A stretch of DNA of 13,326 bases from the NCBI GenBank assembly GCA_023264915.1, contig JAHFUU010000020.1, positions 1 to 13,326 on the forward strand, given 5' to 3'. This document shows positions 6,826 to 13,326 of the stretch, one piece after another. Each line of letters starts with the position of its first letter. Within the stretch, counting starts at the first letter, position 1. Source of the DNA: Microthrixaceae bacterium (GTDB taxonomy: Bacteria; Actinomycetota; Acidimicrobiia; Acidimicrobiales; Acidimicrobilacustridaceae). The position numbers and the translations under genes were made by a program. The notes beneath the pieces were generated by a model that saw only the letters and a program-made list of their open reading frames with translations, made no database searches and had not been told where the DNA came from.

Positions 6826-8754
6826 TCAAAGCTCGACCGTCATGCCGACCTCGATGGTCTGGTCAAGCGGGAGCTCGAAGTAGCTTGCAGCACTAGTGGT
6901 GTTCCTGGACATGAAGGCGAACAGCTTCTCGCGCCATCGGGCCATGCCGGGACGGTCAGTCACTCGTACCGCCTCGCGTCCCAGGAAGTAGGTCAAGGTT
7001 CCAAGGTCGATGCCCAGCTTCATCACAACGCGGTCCGCGAGCGCCTTGGGGATGTCTGGGTCCTCCATGAACCCGTAGTGCAGAACGATCTGGTGGAAAC
7101 CCTCACCAAGATCGGTCACCTCGGCTCTGCGCAGCTGGTGCACTCGGGGAACCTCTTCGGTGACGATGCAGATGATCAGCACCTGCTCGTGAAGTGAGTC
7201 GTGGTGCCGCAGGTTCGCCAGCAGGGAGGGAGGTGTGACGCCCGGCGTCCCGAACAGGTACGCGCCAGCTCCCGGGGCACGCACGGGGGGTTTCGCTCGG
7301 AGACTCTCGACGAACTGTTTCAGCGGCAAACCTCCCCGCAACAGCCGATCGAGCACGAGCTGGCGGCCGGTCCTCCATGTGCTCAACACCGTGAACACGA
7401 GCGCTCCCATGAACAGGGGAAACCAGCCGCCTTGGGGGATCTTGAAGAGAGTTGCAACGAAGAAGGCGACGTCAACCGTGCTGAACACAACGAGCAGCGG
7501 CACAGCCCTGCGATTGCTCCAACGAAACCTCTGTCGCACAACTACGTAGAACAGGGCTGTCGTTATGACCATGGTCGTGGACACAGCCAAGCCGTAGGCA
7601 GCTGCCAGCGCCGCTGAGGTCCTGAAACCGAGCACAAGTCCTATGCATGCGACCAGAAGGAACCAGTTGATTGCACCGATGTAGATCTGGCCACGCTCGG
7701 TCTCCGATGTGTGCCGAATACGCACCCGCGGGCTGTACCCCAGCTGGACAGCCTGAAGCGTGATCGAGAACGCTCCCGAGATCAGAGCTTGTGACGCTAT
7801 GACCGTCGCCATCGTGGCGAGTGCGATCAGCGGTACCAGGGCCCAGTCGGGAGCCATCCTGTAGAAAGGGTTGTCGATGGCACTGGGGTCGCCGATCAAG
7901 AGCGCCCCTTGCCCGAAGTAGACCAGGACGAGGGCCGGCAGGACCATGCCGTACCAACCGACCAGGATCGGACGGCGACCGAAATGACCCATGTCCGCGT
8001 AGAGGGCCTCGCCTCCGACGACGACGAGGATGACGGCGCCCAGAACCACGAAGCCGCTCAACCCGTTGCGCGCGAAGTAGGCCACGGCGTAGACCGGGTT
8101 CACCGCCCTGAAGACGGTGGGATTCTTGGCCACCTGTGACAGACCGAGAACCCCGACCGTCGTGAACCAGACGATCATGACAGGGCCGAACACCCGACCG
8201 ATGCTGGCCGTACCCTTCCTTTGAACAGCGAAGAGACCGATCAGGATCACGATCGCCGCCGGTATCACCGCACGTTCGAGGCTCGGCGCGACTACCGTCA
8301 CACCTTCGACGGCTGCAAGGACCGATATGGCCGGCGTGATCATCCCGTCGCCGTAGAGCAAGGATGCTCCGAACAGTCCGAGCACCATCAGCAGCCACTT
8401 GCCGCCCACCACTTCCTCACCCTTGCGCACCACGAGTGCCACGAGTGCCAGGATCCCGCCTTCCCCATCATTGTCGGCGCGCATCACGAATCCGATGTAC
8501 TTCACAGCGATGACGATGATGAGCGACCACCACATGAGCGAGAGCAAACCCAAGATGTTGGCCTCACTCATCTCCAGATGGCCTTCATGGAAAGCCTCAC
8601 GCATGGCGAACAGCGGGTTGGTCCCGATGTCACCGAACACCACGCCCAACGCGCCGATGGCCAACACGGGCGTAGACGACGATCGGCGGGACACTTTCGC
8701 CCTGCCCCCGAGGCCTCGTGGCTCAGAGGCGGTCTCGCCCCGCGTTCCGCTCAC
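6826..8754 (-). CDS. kup: KUP-family potassium uptake transporter
   Basis: Membrane K+/H+ symporter of the KUP/HAK/KT family, 642 residues, close to the family's usual length. The N-terminal signature FGDIGTNPLFA (40-50) holds the conserved Asp42, followed by ADNDGEGGILAL (93-104) and GDGMITPAISVLAAVEG. About twelve membrane helices end near residue 480, and the rest is the cytosolic C-terminal domain, ending in ELPLDQTIEVG. The start used is GTG at 8754 with a poor Shine-Dalgarno. A GTG at residue 21 (AAA GTG TCC) is a possible shorter start. It converges on amt and diverges from the second nhaA across 360 bp. The context of Na+ export and ammonium uptake points to a monovalent-cation cluster, since K+ and NH4+ are similar in size and Na+ stress raises K+ demand. 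Confidence 0.95.
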   Translation of the reverse strand: MSGTRGETASEPRGLGGRAKVSRRSSSTPVLAIGALGVVFGDIGTNPLFAMREAFHEGHLEMSEANILGLLSLMWWSLIIVIAVKYIGFVMRADNDGEGGILALVALVVRKGEEVVGGKWLLMVLGLFGASLLYGDGMITPAISVLAAVEGVTVVAPSLERAVIPAAIVILIGLFAVQRKGTASIGRVFGPVMIVWFTTVGVLGLSQVAKNPTVFRAVNPVYAVAYFARNGLSGFVVLGAVILVVVGGEALYADMGHFGRRPILVGWYGMVLPALVLVYFGQGALLIGDPSAIDNPFYRMAPDWALVPLIALATMATVIASQALISGAFSITLQAVQLGYSPRVRIRHTSETERGQIYIGAINWFLLVACIGLVLGFRTSAALAAAYGLAVSTTMVITTALFYVVVRQRFRWSNRRAVPLLVVFSTVDVAFFVATLFKIPQGGWFPLFMGALVFTVLSTWRTGRQLVLDRLLRGGLPLKQFVESLRAKPPVRAPGAGAYLFGTPGVTPPSLLANLRHHDSLHEQVLIICIVTEEVPRVHQLRRAEVTDLGEGFHQIVLHYGFMEDPDIPKALADRVVMKLGIDLGTLTYFLGREAVRVTDRPGMARWREKLFAFMSRNTTSAASYFELPLDQTIEVGMTVEL

Positions 8755-9114
8755 GGAGCTCGCTGCCCGATGTTGCCGAACGGCTGACTGGCGCCCGACT
8801 GCACCTTGGCGTTGTTCGCGTCACGGCGACGGCAGGCTCTTCCGAGACGCGTCATGACACTGCCCGCCCTATTCCCCACGCCCGAACCCAGATCGAGGTG
8901 AACCAAATCGCGACGCCGATCTCACCATCCGGCGATTCTTGCTGGCTCAGCTTGGTTCGAGCCAGCTCCGACCAGTGTGGTTGCGCCCGGGCCGACGACC
9001 CCATCCCGTCCACATGGCTTGCCGGGCCGGGGCTTGGCCCCGCTAGATTGCCACCAGGTGTGCCGGGAAGTCTGGTCGGCGGCAAGAGCACGCGCTCGAC
9101 GGTTCTGAGGTCTG
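8755..9114. other. 360-bp divergent region between kup and the second nhaA
   Basis: No convincing gene lies here. It must hold the promoters of both flanking genes, but I cannot see clear -35/-10 pairs. It contains an 8-bp inverted repeat (8941-8966, listed separately) and a short hairpin CGGGGC-ttg-GCCCCG (9028-9042). GAGG at 9107-9110, four bases before ATG 9115, serves nhaA. I looked for a c-di-AMP (ydaO-type) riboswitch ahead of kup and could not recognise one. Confidence 0.6.
8941..8966. promoter_or_regulatory. 8-bp inverted repeat, possible operator between kup and nhaA
   Basis: GCTGGCTC (8941-8948) and GAGCCAGC (8959-8966) are perfect inverted repeats separated by ten bases, so the arm centres are 18 bp apart. 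Their position between two divergent cation-transport genes suits an operator for a dimeric regulator. The regulator is unknown. Confidence 0.4.
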
Positions 9115-10494
9115 ATGCCGCCAAACCCCCACCACCCCCAGCTGAGGACACCGTGGTCTGGATCTGACCGACTGCTTGCAAGGGTGCTCGCACAGCCGCT
9201 GCAGCAGTTCGTCAGGACCGAAGCCGCCGGGGGCATGGTCTTGCTGGCCGCCGCTGTCGCGGCGCTCGTGTGGGCGAACTCGCCCTGGTCATCCTCCTAT
9301 GAACAGGTTTGGAATACCGAGCTGGCAGTCCGTATCGGAAACTGGCAGCTCACCCACGTTCTCAGGGACTGGGTCAACGACCTCGCCATGGCCCTGTTCT
9401 TCTTCGTCGCTGGCCTCGAGATCAAGCGCGAGCTCGCCCACGGCGAGCTCCGCTCGGCTCGGTCAGCCTCCTTGCCGGTAGCGTGCGCCATCGGCGGGAT
9501 GGCGGCGCCGGCGGCGATCTTTCTCGCCCTCAACGCGGGTACTGCCGGCGCCCGCGGTTGGGGAGTTCCGATGGCAACTTACATCGCGTTCTCACTGGGT
9601 GTGCTGGCCCTCCCCGGCAAACGCCTACCCACATCGATGAAGGTCTTCTTGCTGACTCTCGCGATCGTGGATGACATCGGTGCCATCATGGTCATCGCGT
9701 TGTTCTACAGCGCTGACATCAGCCCGATCTGGCTTGGTGTAGCCGTCGCGTGTGCTGGGGCAATCCTTGCGGTCCGAAGGATCGGCGTCCACTCACTCAT
9801 CCCATATCTGGCGCTTGCAGCCTTGATGTGGTTTGCAACCCTTGAGTCTGGTGTTCATGCCACGATCGCGGGAGTCGTGCTCGGGTTGCTGACCCCAGCA
9901 CGACCACTCCAGCACCCCGCTACCGTCCAGCGGGTAGCCATCGACCGTCTTGACAACTCGCACCTGCGAGACGAGGTAGCCGACGAGGAGGACGAGACCA
10001 GCCTGTTGGAGGTTGCCTCACTCACCACAGATGCAGTTTCGCCACTTGGCCGGCTCGAGCGCCGGCTGCACCCATGGTCGTCGTTTGTCGTGTTGCCGCT
10101 GTTCGCCCTATCCAATGCGGGCGTCGCCGTGTCACGGGAGACTGTCTCGGCACTGCCTACGAACCGCCCGTCGGTTGGCATCATCGTTGGCCTCGTGGTC
10201 GGCAAGCCGGTCGGGATCATGGCCGCCGCAGTCGTCGCCGTGTGGGTGGTTGGAGCCAGGCTCCCGAGCCTGGCCTCCTGGGGTGACCTGGCCGGTGCAG
10301 GTGCACTGGCTGGGATCGGATTCACCGTCTCGCTGTTCGTGGCTGGCCTTGGCTTTGACGGAGCGGAGGCAGATCAGGCCAGGCTTGCGGTGCTTGTTTC
10401 CTCGGTGATCGCCGGTGCACTCGGGGCCGCCGTGCTGTCGACTCGACGACGGACTCACGAGGAACTCGACCCTAGGCTCGCACCGGACCATTGA
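9115..10494 (+). CDS. nhaA: Na+/H+ antiporter NhaA (second copy, altered ATDIAF motif)
   Basis: NhaA-family antiporter of 459 residues with the same N-terminal layout as the first copy (GSDR, WANSPW, GLEIKREL). The essential Asp pair is kept in LAIVDDIGAI (Asp186/Asp187), as are the helix-X lysine in VGKPVG and GIGFTVSLFV. The helix-IV motif, however, reads ATYIAF instead of ATDIAF: codon 156 is TAC (9580-9582) where the first copy has GAC. E. coli Asp133 at this place compensates helix-dipole charge at the crossing point and affects activity and pH response. The gene is otherwise open and its family motifs are intact, so it does not look like a pseudogene. Antiport may be weakened, changed in pH dependence, or repurposed. 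An acidic stretch (DEVADEEDE) lies in a cytoplasmic-type loop. The start is ATG 9115 with GAGG four bases upstream. It stands alone, divergent from kup. Confidence 0.93.
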   Translation: MPPNPHHPQLRTPWSGSDRLLARVLAQPLQQFVRTEAAGGMVLLAAAVAALVWANSPWSSSYEQVWNTELAVRIGNWQLTHVLRDWVNDLAMALFFFVAGLEIKRELAHGELRSARSASLPVACAIGGMAAPAAIFLALNAGTAGARGWGVPMATYIAFSLGVLALPGKRLPTSMKVFLLTLAIVDDIGAIMVIALFYSADISPIWLGVAVACAGAILAVRRIGVHSLIPYLALAALMWFATLESGVHATIAGVVLGLLTPARPLQHPATVQRVAIDRLDNSHLRDEVADEEDETSLLEVASLTTDAVSPLGRLERRLHPWSSFVVLPLFALSNAGVAVSRETVSALPTNRPSVGIIVGLVVGKPVGIMAAAVVAVWVVGARLPSLASWGDLAGAGALAGIGFTVSLFVAGLGFDGAEADQARLAVLVSSVIAGALGAAVLSTRRRTHEELDPRLAPDH

Positions 10495-10664
10495 GGTGGA
10501 AGCCTCAGGTTGCGGACAGGTCGACCGGGCCCGAACGCAGTGAGACCCGGGGCCGGCCACGCTTGCGGCACCGTCGGCGGCGAGGCCGTGCGCAGAAGTT
10601 CGAGAGTGCTCGCACCTGATGTGCACCTTCTGCTAGCCAAGGCCTGTGCGATCCGCATCGAAAC

Positions 10665-10684
10665 CGGCCCGAGCTTGCGGGCCG
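10665..10684 (+). terminator. Hairpin between nhaA and the lipoprotein gene
   Basis: CGGCCCG (10665-10671) and CGGGCCG (10678-10684) form a perfect 7-bp stem with a six-base loop. It lies 170 bases after the nhaA stop, without a T-tract. It may end nhaA transcription or belong to the lipoprotein upstream region. Confidence 0.4.
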
Positions 10685-10705
10685 AATAGCCGACCCGATC
10701 CTGGT

Positions 10706-10733
10706 GGTGGACACGCCGTCGCATGTGTCCACC
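10706..10733. promoter_or_regulatory. Perfect 9-bp inverted repeat just before the lipoprotein start
   Basis: GGTGGACAC (10706-10714) and GTGTCCACC (10725-10733) are separated by ten bases, with arm centres 19 bp apart. The repeat ends five bases before the proposed GTG start at 10739. It could be an operator or an RNA hairpin occluding the start. No repressor candidate is adjacent. Confidence 0.45.
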
Positions 10734-10738
10734 CTCGG

Positions 10739-11992
10739 GTGGTGTGCCTTGCTGTCGGGTTCAGGCTTGTCTCGATCGTCGGGGCCATGCTGGTGGGCGG
10801 ATGTGCGGGAACCGAGGCGGCACCCAGACCATCGATCGCTGCTCCCGCCACCACGGCCGCGCCAGGTATGACCGCATTGGCGAGCACTGAGCAAACAAGC
10901 CCGCGAGGGACCGATCCACCCACTACCCCAACGCCCCGGTTGCCGTCGGTCTCCGTCGAGCATCTCGGTGAGCTGACCGAAGCGAACCCGGCCGTCGGCG
11001 GTAACCCCGGCCGCGACATAGGGATCTCGGTAGCGCTGGCCGATGGCCGCTACCTGTGGGTGTTCGGTGACACGATCCACGACGATCAGACGCTGTCCAA
11101 CAGCGCCGGCTTCGGATCGGCGGGATCCAACGAGATCCATGACTGGGCCGACGGCAATGGCCAGCTCGCCCAGTTCATCCCATACACACCCGAAGAAGAA
11201 GCCTTCAACCGCGCCCACAAGAGCGACGGATCACGCTGGGTGCTGTGGCCCGACGCCGTGGCCGCAGTCGACGGCGGCAAGCGCGTCCTTATCTTCTTCG
11301 AACGCTCGATCACCAACCTCCAACCCGGCGCCGGATCGACCACAGGCGCGACGGGCAAACCCACCATTGGCATGGCTGAGTGGAGCCTTGCCGCGGCATC
11401 GAAAGGGGCGATCCAGGCCCGGCGCGTGAACGACGAGACCTTCAAGGGTGCGAATCTGAACGCGGCCTATCTCGACTCCTCCGGCAGCACCTTGTGGCTC
11501 CTGTCGTGCTCGCAGAAGGGTCGTTGCCAGACAGCCAAGGTCGGTGTGGATGACGCTTGGGACGGCACGAAGTGGACCTGGTGGACTGGGCGTGGCTACA
11601 GCACAGATGTGCGGGCCGGGACACCACTGGCGTTTCCCGACCCTGAATCCACGTTTCTCGGCCGCACCTACGCCGACGGATCGCCGTATGTTGCAGCGCC
11701 CTTCGTCGGGGGCAACATCGCCTACTACGCGAGCAAGGGGCTCTACTTGCTCGCGTTCACAGCCCTGCCCGGTTATGCCGATTACGGCTACCTGAGAGCC
11801 TCACACAGCCCGATTGGGCCATGGGGCCCCCCACTCAGGTTCGACTTGCCAGCCTGCGATGAGCCGAACTGCTATGCAGTCACAGTGCACCCTGAGCTCA
11901 GCCGCGGCGCGGGAACCGTGGGCATCTCTTATCACCGCGACCCCGTCAACCACACCGCGCTCGTCGACATCTCTACAATCCAGGCGGGCTGA
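10739..11992 (+). CDS. Secreted lipoprotein with DUF4185-like beta-propeller domain
   Basis: About 417 residues. The N-terminus has an arginine, a hydrophobic stretch and the lipobox LVGGC, with the lipidated Cys at residue 22. A Pro/Thr/Ala-rich linker runs to about residue 70. The globular part starts with DGRYLWVFGDTIHDD (about 102-116), the kind of motif found in DUF4185 proteins with a five-bladed glycosidase-like propeller. Trp- and Gly-rich strands follow (WVLWPDAVAAV, GNIAYYASKGLYLLAF, SHSPIGPWGPP). Cys residues near the C-terminus (CDEPNC) could form a disulfide. Its substrate is unknown; a cell-surface carbohydrate role is only a fold-based guess. The start at GTG 10739 (or 10742) gives a normal lipoprotein signal. 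An in-frame GTG at 10646 would add 31 residues spanning two inverted repeats and is less likely. No strong ribosome binding site is visible. The gene converges on the Fur-family gene. Confidence 0.75.
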   Translation: MVCLAVGFRLVSIVGAMLVGGCAGTEAAPRPSIAAPATTAAPGMTALASTEQTSPRGTDPPTTPTPRLPSVSVEHLGELTEANPAVGGNPGRDIGISVALADGRYLWVFGDTIHDDQTLSNSAGFGSAGSNEIHDWADGNGQLAQFIPYTPEEEAFNRAHKSDGSRWVLWPDAVAAVDGGKRVLIFFERSITNLQPGAGSTTGATGKPTIGMAEWSLAAASKGAIQARRVNDETFKGANLNAAYLDSSGSTLWLLSCSQKGRCQTAKVGVDDAWDGTKWTWWTGRGYSTDVRAGTPLAFPDPESTFLGRTYADGSPYVAAPFVGGNIAYYASKGLYLLAFTALPGYADYGYLRASHSPIGPWGPPLRFDLPACDEPNCYAVTVHPELSRGAGTVGISYHRDPVNHTALVDISTIQAG

Positions 11993-12058
11993 CGGCCACT
12001 CGCCCGGGCGCAGTGCGAACGACGGGCATCAACGGTCCGCGGGGTCGCCAACCACAGG

Positions 12059-12502
12059 TCAACCGGCGGCCTGGCAGTCTGGGCAGGTGCCAGTCAGATC
12101 GAGACGATGATCGGTTGGAGCAAAGCCCTCCTTTTGGGCCGCGCGCCGCAGCGCTGAGTCAAGCGACTCCTCGACTCCCTTTGGAAGGATGAAGTCATCG
12201 ACCTTGCCGCAGTCGACACATACAAGGTGGTGATGGTGCCTGTTGAACGGCTCGGACAGCTCGAAGCGAGCGTGTTCCTGCGAGGTCACGATCCTGGTGG
12301 CAACCCCTGCATGCTCGAGAGTGACCAGGTTGCGGTAGACCGAGCTTGTGGCAAGATCACTGTCAGATCCCACGATCTCAGGGATCGTGAGAGGGTGACC
12401 GGCTGCGGCGAGAACCTCGACGATGCGGCGGCGCCCCGCCGTGTAGCGCTGCGATATGCGGCGAAGGCGCTGAGCTGCCAACTGGTGCACGTCCTGTTTC
12501 AC
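12059..12502 (-). CDS. Fur/Zur-family metal-dependent repressor
   Basis: About 147 residues, typical of the Fur superfamily of metal-sensing dimeric DNA-binding repressors. The winged helix includes RYTAGRRRIVEVL, PLTIPEIV and the recognition helix SSVYRNLVTLEHAG. The dimerisation half has the His run HHHH (89-92) and two CxxC pairs (Cys95/98 and Cys140/143) that form the structural Zn site. The GTG at 12502 gives the usual family length. An ATG at 12565 would add 21 residues and place the start next to the palindrome, and a longer open frame reaches 12802. Zur is favoured because a ZnuA-type gene is divergent with a Fur-type box between. However, the stretch before the His run reads ARFELSE, without the Cys I associate with the sensor site of actinobacterial Zur proteins. 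Fur or Mn-responsive roles are not excluded. Confidence 0.88.
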   Translation of the reverse strand: MKQDVHQLAAQRLRRISQRYTAGRRRIVEVLAAAGHPLTIPEIVGSDSDLATSSVYRNLVTLEHAGVATRIVTSQEHARFELSEPFNRHHHHLVCVDCGKVDDFILPKGVEESLDSALRRAAQKEGFAPTDHRLDLTGTCPDCQAAG

Positions 12503-12567
12503 ACCCAGATGGTAACTGGCCAGAGGTGAGCGGAGGTGGAACACGGTTCCCGTTCCGATTGTCATTC

Positions 12568-12588
12568 TGAAAATGAGTATGCTTATCA
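12568..12588. promoter_or_regulatory. Fur/Zur-box-like palindrome in the divergent promoter region
   Basis: A 21-bp imperfect palindrome. The left half is TGAAAATGAG, the right half ATGCTTATCA, with TGA-AA and TT-TCA symmetric at the ends. An overlapping TCATT-ctgaa-AATGA (12562-12576) adds a second Fur-like dyad. It is an A/T-rich island in GC-rich DNA, 57 bases before the znuA-type ATG and 65 bases before the repressor GTG. One site could therefore control both genes and give autoregulation. TTGTCA (12559-12564) resembles a -35 element, but I cannot pair it confidently with a -10. Confidence 0.65.
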
Positions 12589-12645
12589 AAAGATGAGGCG
12601 AGAACCCGAAGGCACGGCAGCCCGTCGTGGCCTTGCAACAACCAG

Positions 12646-13326
12646 ATGACCTCCCGCCAGACCACACGTGGGACTGGCAGCAGTCCGCTGCGAGCCTTGG
12701 CCCGGTACGTGATCGAGACGGCTTGGCTGCGGCCCCGGACTCGCTCCCTCGTCGCGGCGGTGCTCGGTGCCTCGGCAGTGGTGGTAGCTGTTTCCTGTTC
12801 ATCTCAGCAAGCCTCGACCACCTCTTCGGCTCCCGGAAAGATCGGATCGACAGCTCTGGACGACGCCCGCCTGCCCCCCGCCTGCCAACAAGGACCGGCT
12901 ACGCCCAGGGTCATTGCCACACTCGGTCAGTGGCGCGACATCACAGAACAGCTGGCGGCCGGATGCGTTCAAGTGGAAGCGATCCTCGATCGCAACACCG
13001 GCGACCCCCATGACTTTGAGCCGACGCCTGCCCAGGTGGAAGCCCTGCGCGACGCGAGCGTCATCATCTTGAACGGTCTGGGCTATGACGAATGGGCGCG
13101 CAAGGCGATCGATACCTTCACGACCAAGCCGGTCGTCATAGACCTCGGTGAGGTCGTAGGACTTCGCCCCGGCGCCAACCCACACCTGTGGTACTCACCG
13201 CGGTATCTGCGCCAGGCCGCAGGTGCCATCTCGGGAGAGCTGAGCAGGCTGGTACCGCTTGCCAGCTCGCACTTCGACGCGGCCCATACGACCTTCGAAC
13301 GCTCGATGCAGCGCTATGACGAAATC
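12646..13326 (+). CDS. znuA: ZnuA-type metal ABC transporter substrate-binding lipoprotein (3' truncated by the window)
   Basis: The reading frame runs off the window end after 227 codons. After a basic N-region comes a hydrophobic signal (SLVAAVLGASAVVVAVSC) with lipobox AVSC; the Cys is encoded at 12796-12798, so the protein is membrane-anchored. A Ser/Thr linker is followed by VIATLGQWRDITEQL and the metal-site motif DPHDFEPTP, whose His is a usual first ligand. GANPHLWYSP carries the second His ligand. These are features of the cluster A-I (ZnuA/TroA/PsaA) family that delivers Zn2+ or Mn2+ to an ABC importer. Its permease and ATPase genes would be expected just beyond the window. The ATG at 12646 lacks a clear ribosome binding site; GTG at 12709 is an alternative that still keeps the signal peptide. 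It diverges from the Fur/Zur gene. Confidence 0.88.
   Translation, partial: MTSRQTTRGTGSSPLRALARYVIETAWLRPRTRSLVAAVLGASAVVVAVSCSSQQASTTSSAPGKIGSTALDDARLPPACQQGPATPRVIATLGQWRDITEQLAAGCVQVEAILDRNTGDPHDFEPTPAQVEALRDASVIILNGLGYDEWARKAIDTFTTKPVVIDLGEVVGLRPGANPHLWYSPRYLRQAAGAISGELSRLVPLASSHFDAAHTTFERSMQRYDEI

Noticed and set aside
7472..8398. Long open frame on the minus strand in a second frame of kup
   Set aside because: It is Arg/Gly/His-rich without motifs, while the overlapping kup frame has all family signatures.
8755..8900. Possible c-di-AMP (ydaO) riboswitch before kup
   Set aside because: Such elements precede many potassium transporters, but I could not identify the conserved core bases or pairing pattern in the minus-strand leader.
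10646..10738. Upstream in-frame extension of the lipoprotein from GTG 10646
   Set aside because: It would put about 50 residues before the lipobox Cys, lacks a good ribosome binding site and runs through two perfect inverted repeats.
12001..12010. Palindrome CGCCCGGGCG between the lipoprotein and Fur-family stops, a possible bidirectional terminator
   Set aside because: The self-complementary block leaves no proper loop, and the flanking CACT/AGTG pairing needs a bulge. Too weak to call.
12566..12802. N-terminal extension of the Fur-family protein on the minus strand
   Set aside because: The added residues (Arg/Pro/Ser/Cys-rich) are not part of Fur proteins and would run through the Fur/Zur-like box and over the divergent znuA-type gene.
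1..13326. Mobile element, genomic island or CRISPR
   Set aside because: No transposase, integrase, terminal repeats, target duplications, tRNA junction or regularly spaced repeats were seen, and base composition looks even across the genes.

Overview
The window is high-GC DNA with tightly packed genes, GTG starts, short overlaps and GC-rich hairpins without T-tracts. Together with the actinobacterial style of the NhaA, Kup, GlnK and Fur-type proteins, this suggests a member of the Actinomycetota. A deep-branching group such as Acidimicrobiia is possible, but nothing here fixes the genus. I see no rRNA, tRNA, CRISPR array, insertion sequence or phage gene.

Layout, left to right. (1) Bases 1-9 read Ala-Leu-stop and overlap the next start as TGATG. 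This is probably the tail of a first PII gene (glnK). An Amt ammonium transporter (9-1769) follows, ending in a strong hairpin (1796-1828). (2) A Na+/H+ antiporter NhaA (1896-3320) overlaps by 17 bp an AbiEi-antitoxin-like winged-helix regulator (3304-4464), which has no toxin partner here. (3) A 213-bp leader with abutting stem-loops precedes glnK (4678-5019) and a second Amt (5019-6680). These are coupled by TGATG and end in a second hairpin related to the first. (4) A Kup potassium transporter lies on the minus strand (6826-8754). A 360-bp divergent region separates it from a second NhaA (9115-10494). (5) A secreted lipoprotein with a DUF4185-like propeller signature (10739-11992) follows two perfect inverted repeats. 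(6) A Fur/Zur-family repressor on the minus strand (12059-12502) is divergent from a ZnuA-type metal-binding lipoprotein (12646 to the window end), with a Fur/Zur-box-like palindrome between them.

Most of the window concerns monovalent cations. It holds two ammonium channels with their PII regulator(s), two sodium/proton antiporters and one potassium uptake protein. The two glnK-amt modules share the TGATG junction, protein architecture and a post-stop hairpin with common flanking bases, and each has an nhaA downstream. An old duplication of a glnK-amt-nhaA block, with kup placed in one copy, is a reasonable reading.

The points most worth a second look are: the structured leader before glnK, with competing pairings near the Shine-Dalgarno; the Asp-to-Tyr change in the ATDIAF motif of the second NhaA; the toxin-less AbiEi-like regulator overlapping nhaA; and the palindromes between kup and nhaA and before the lipoprotein.
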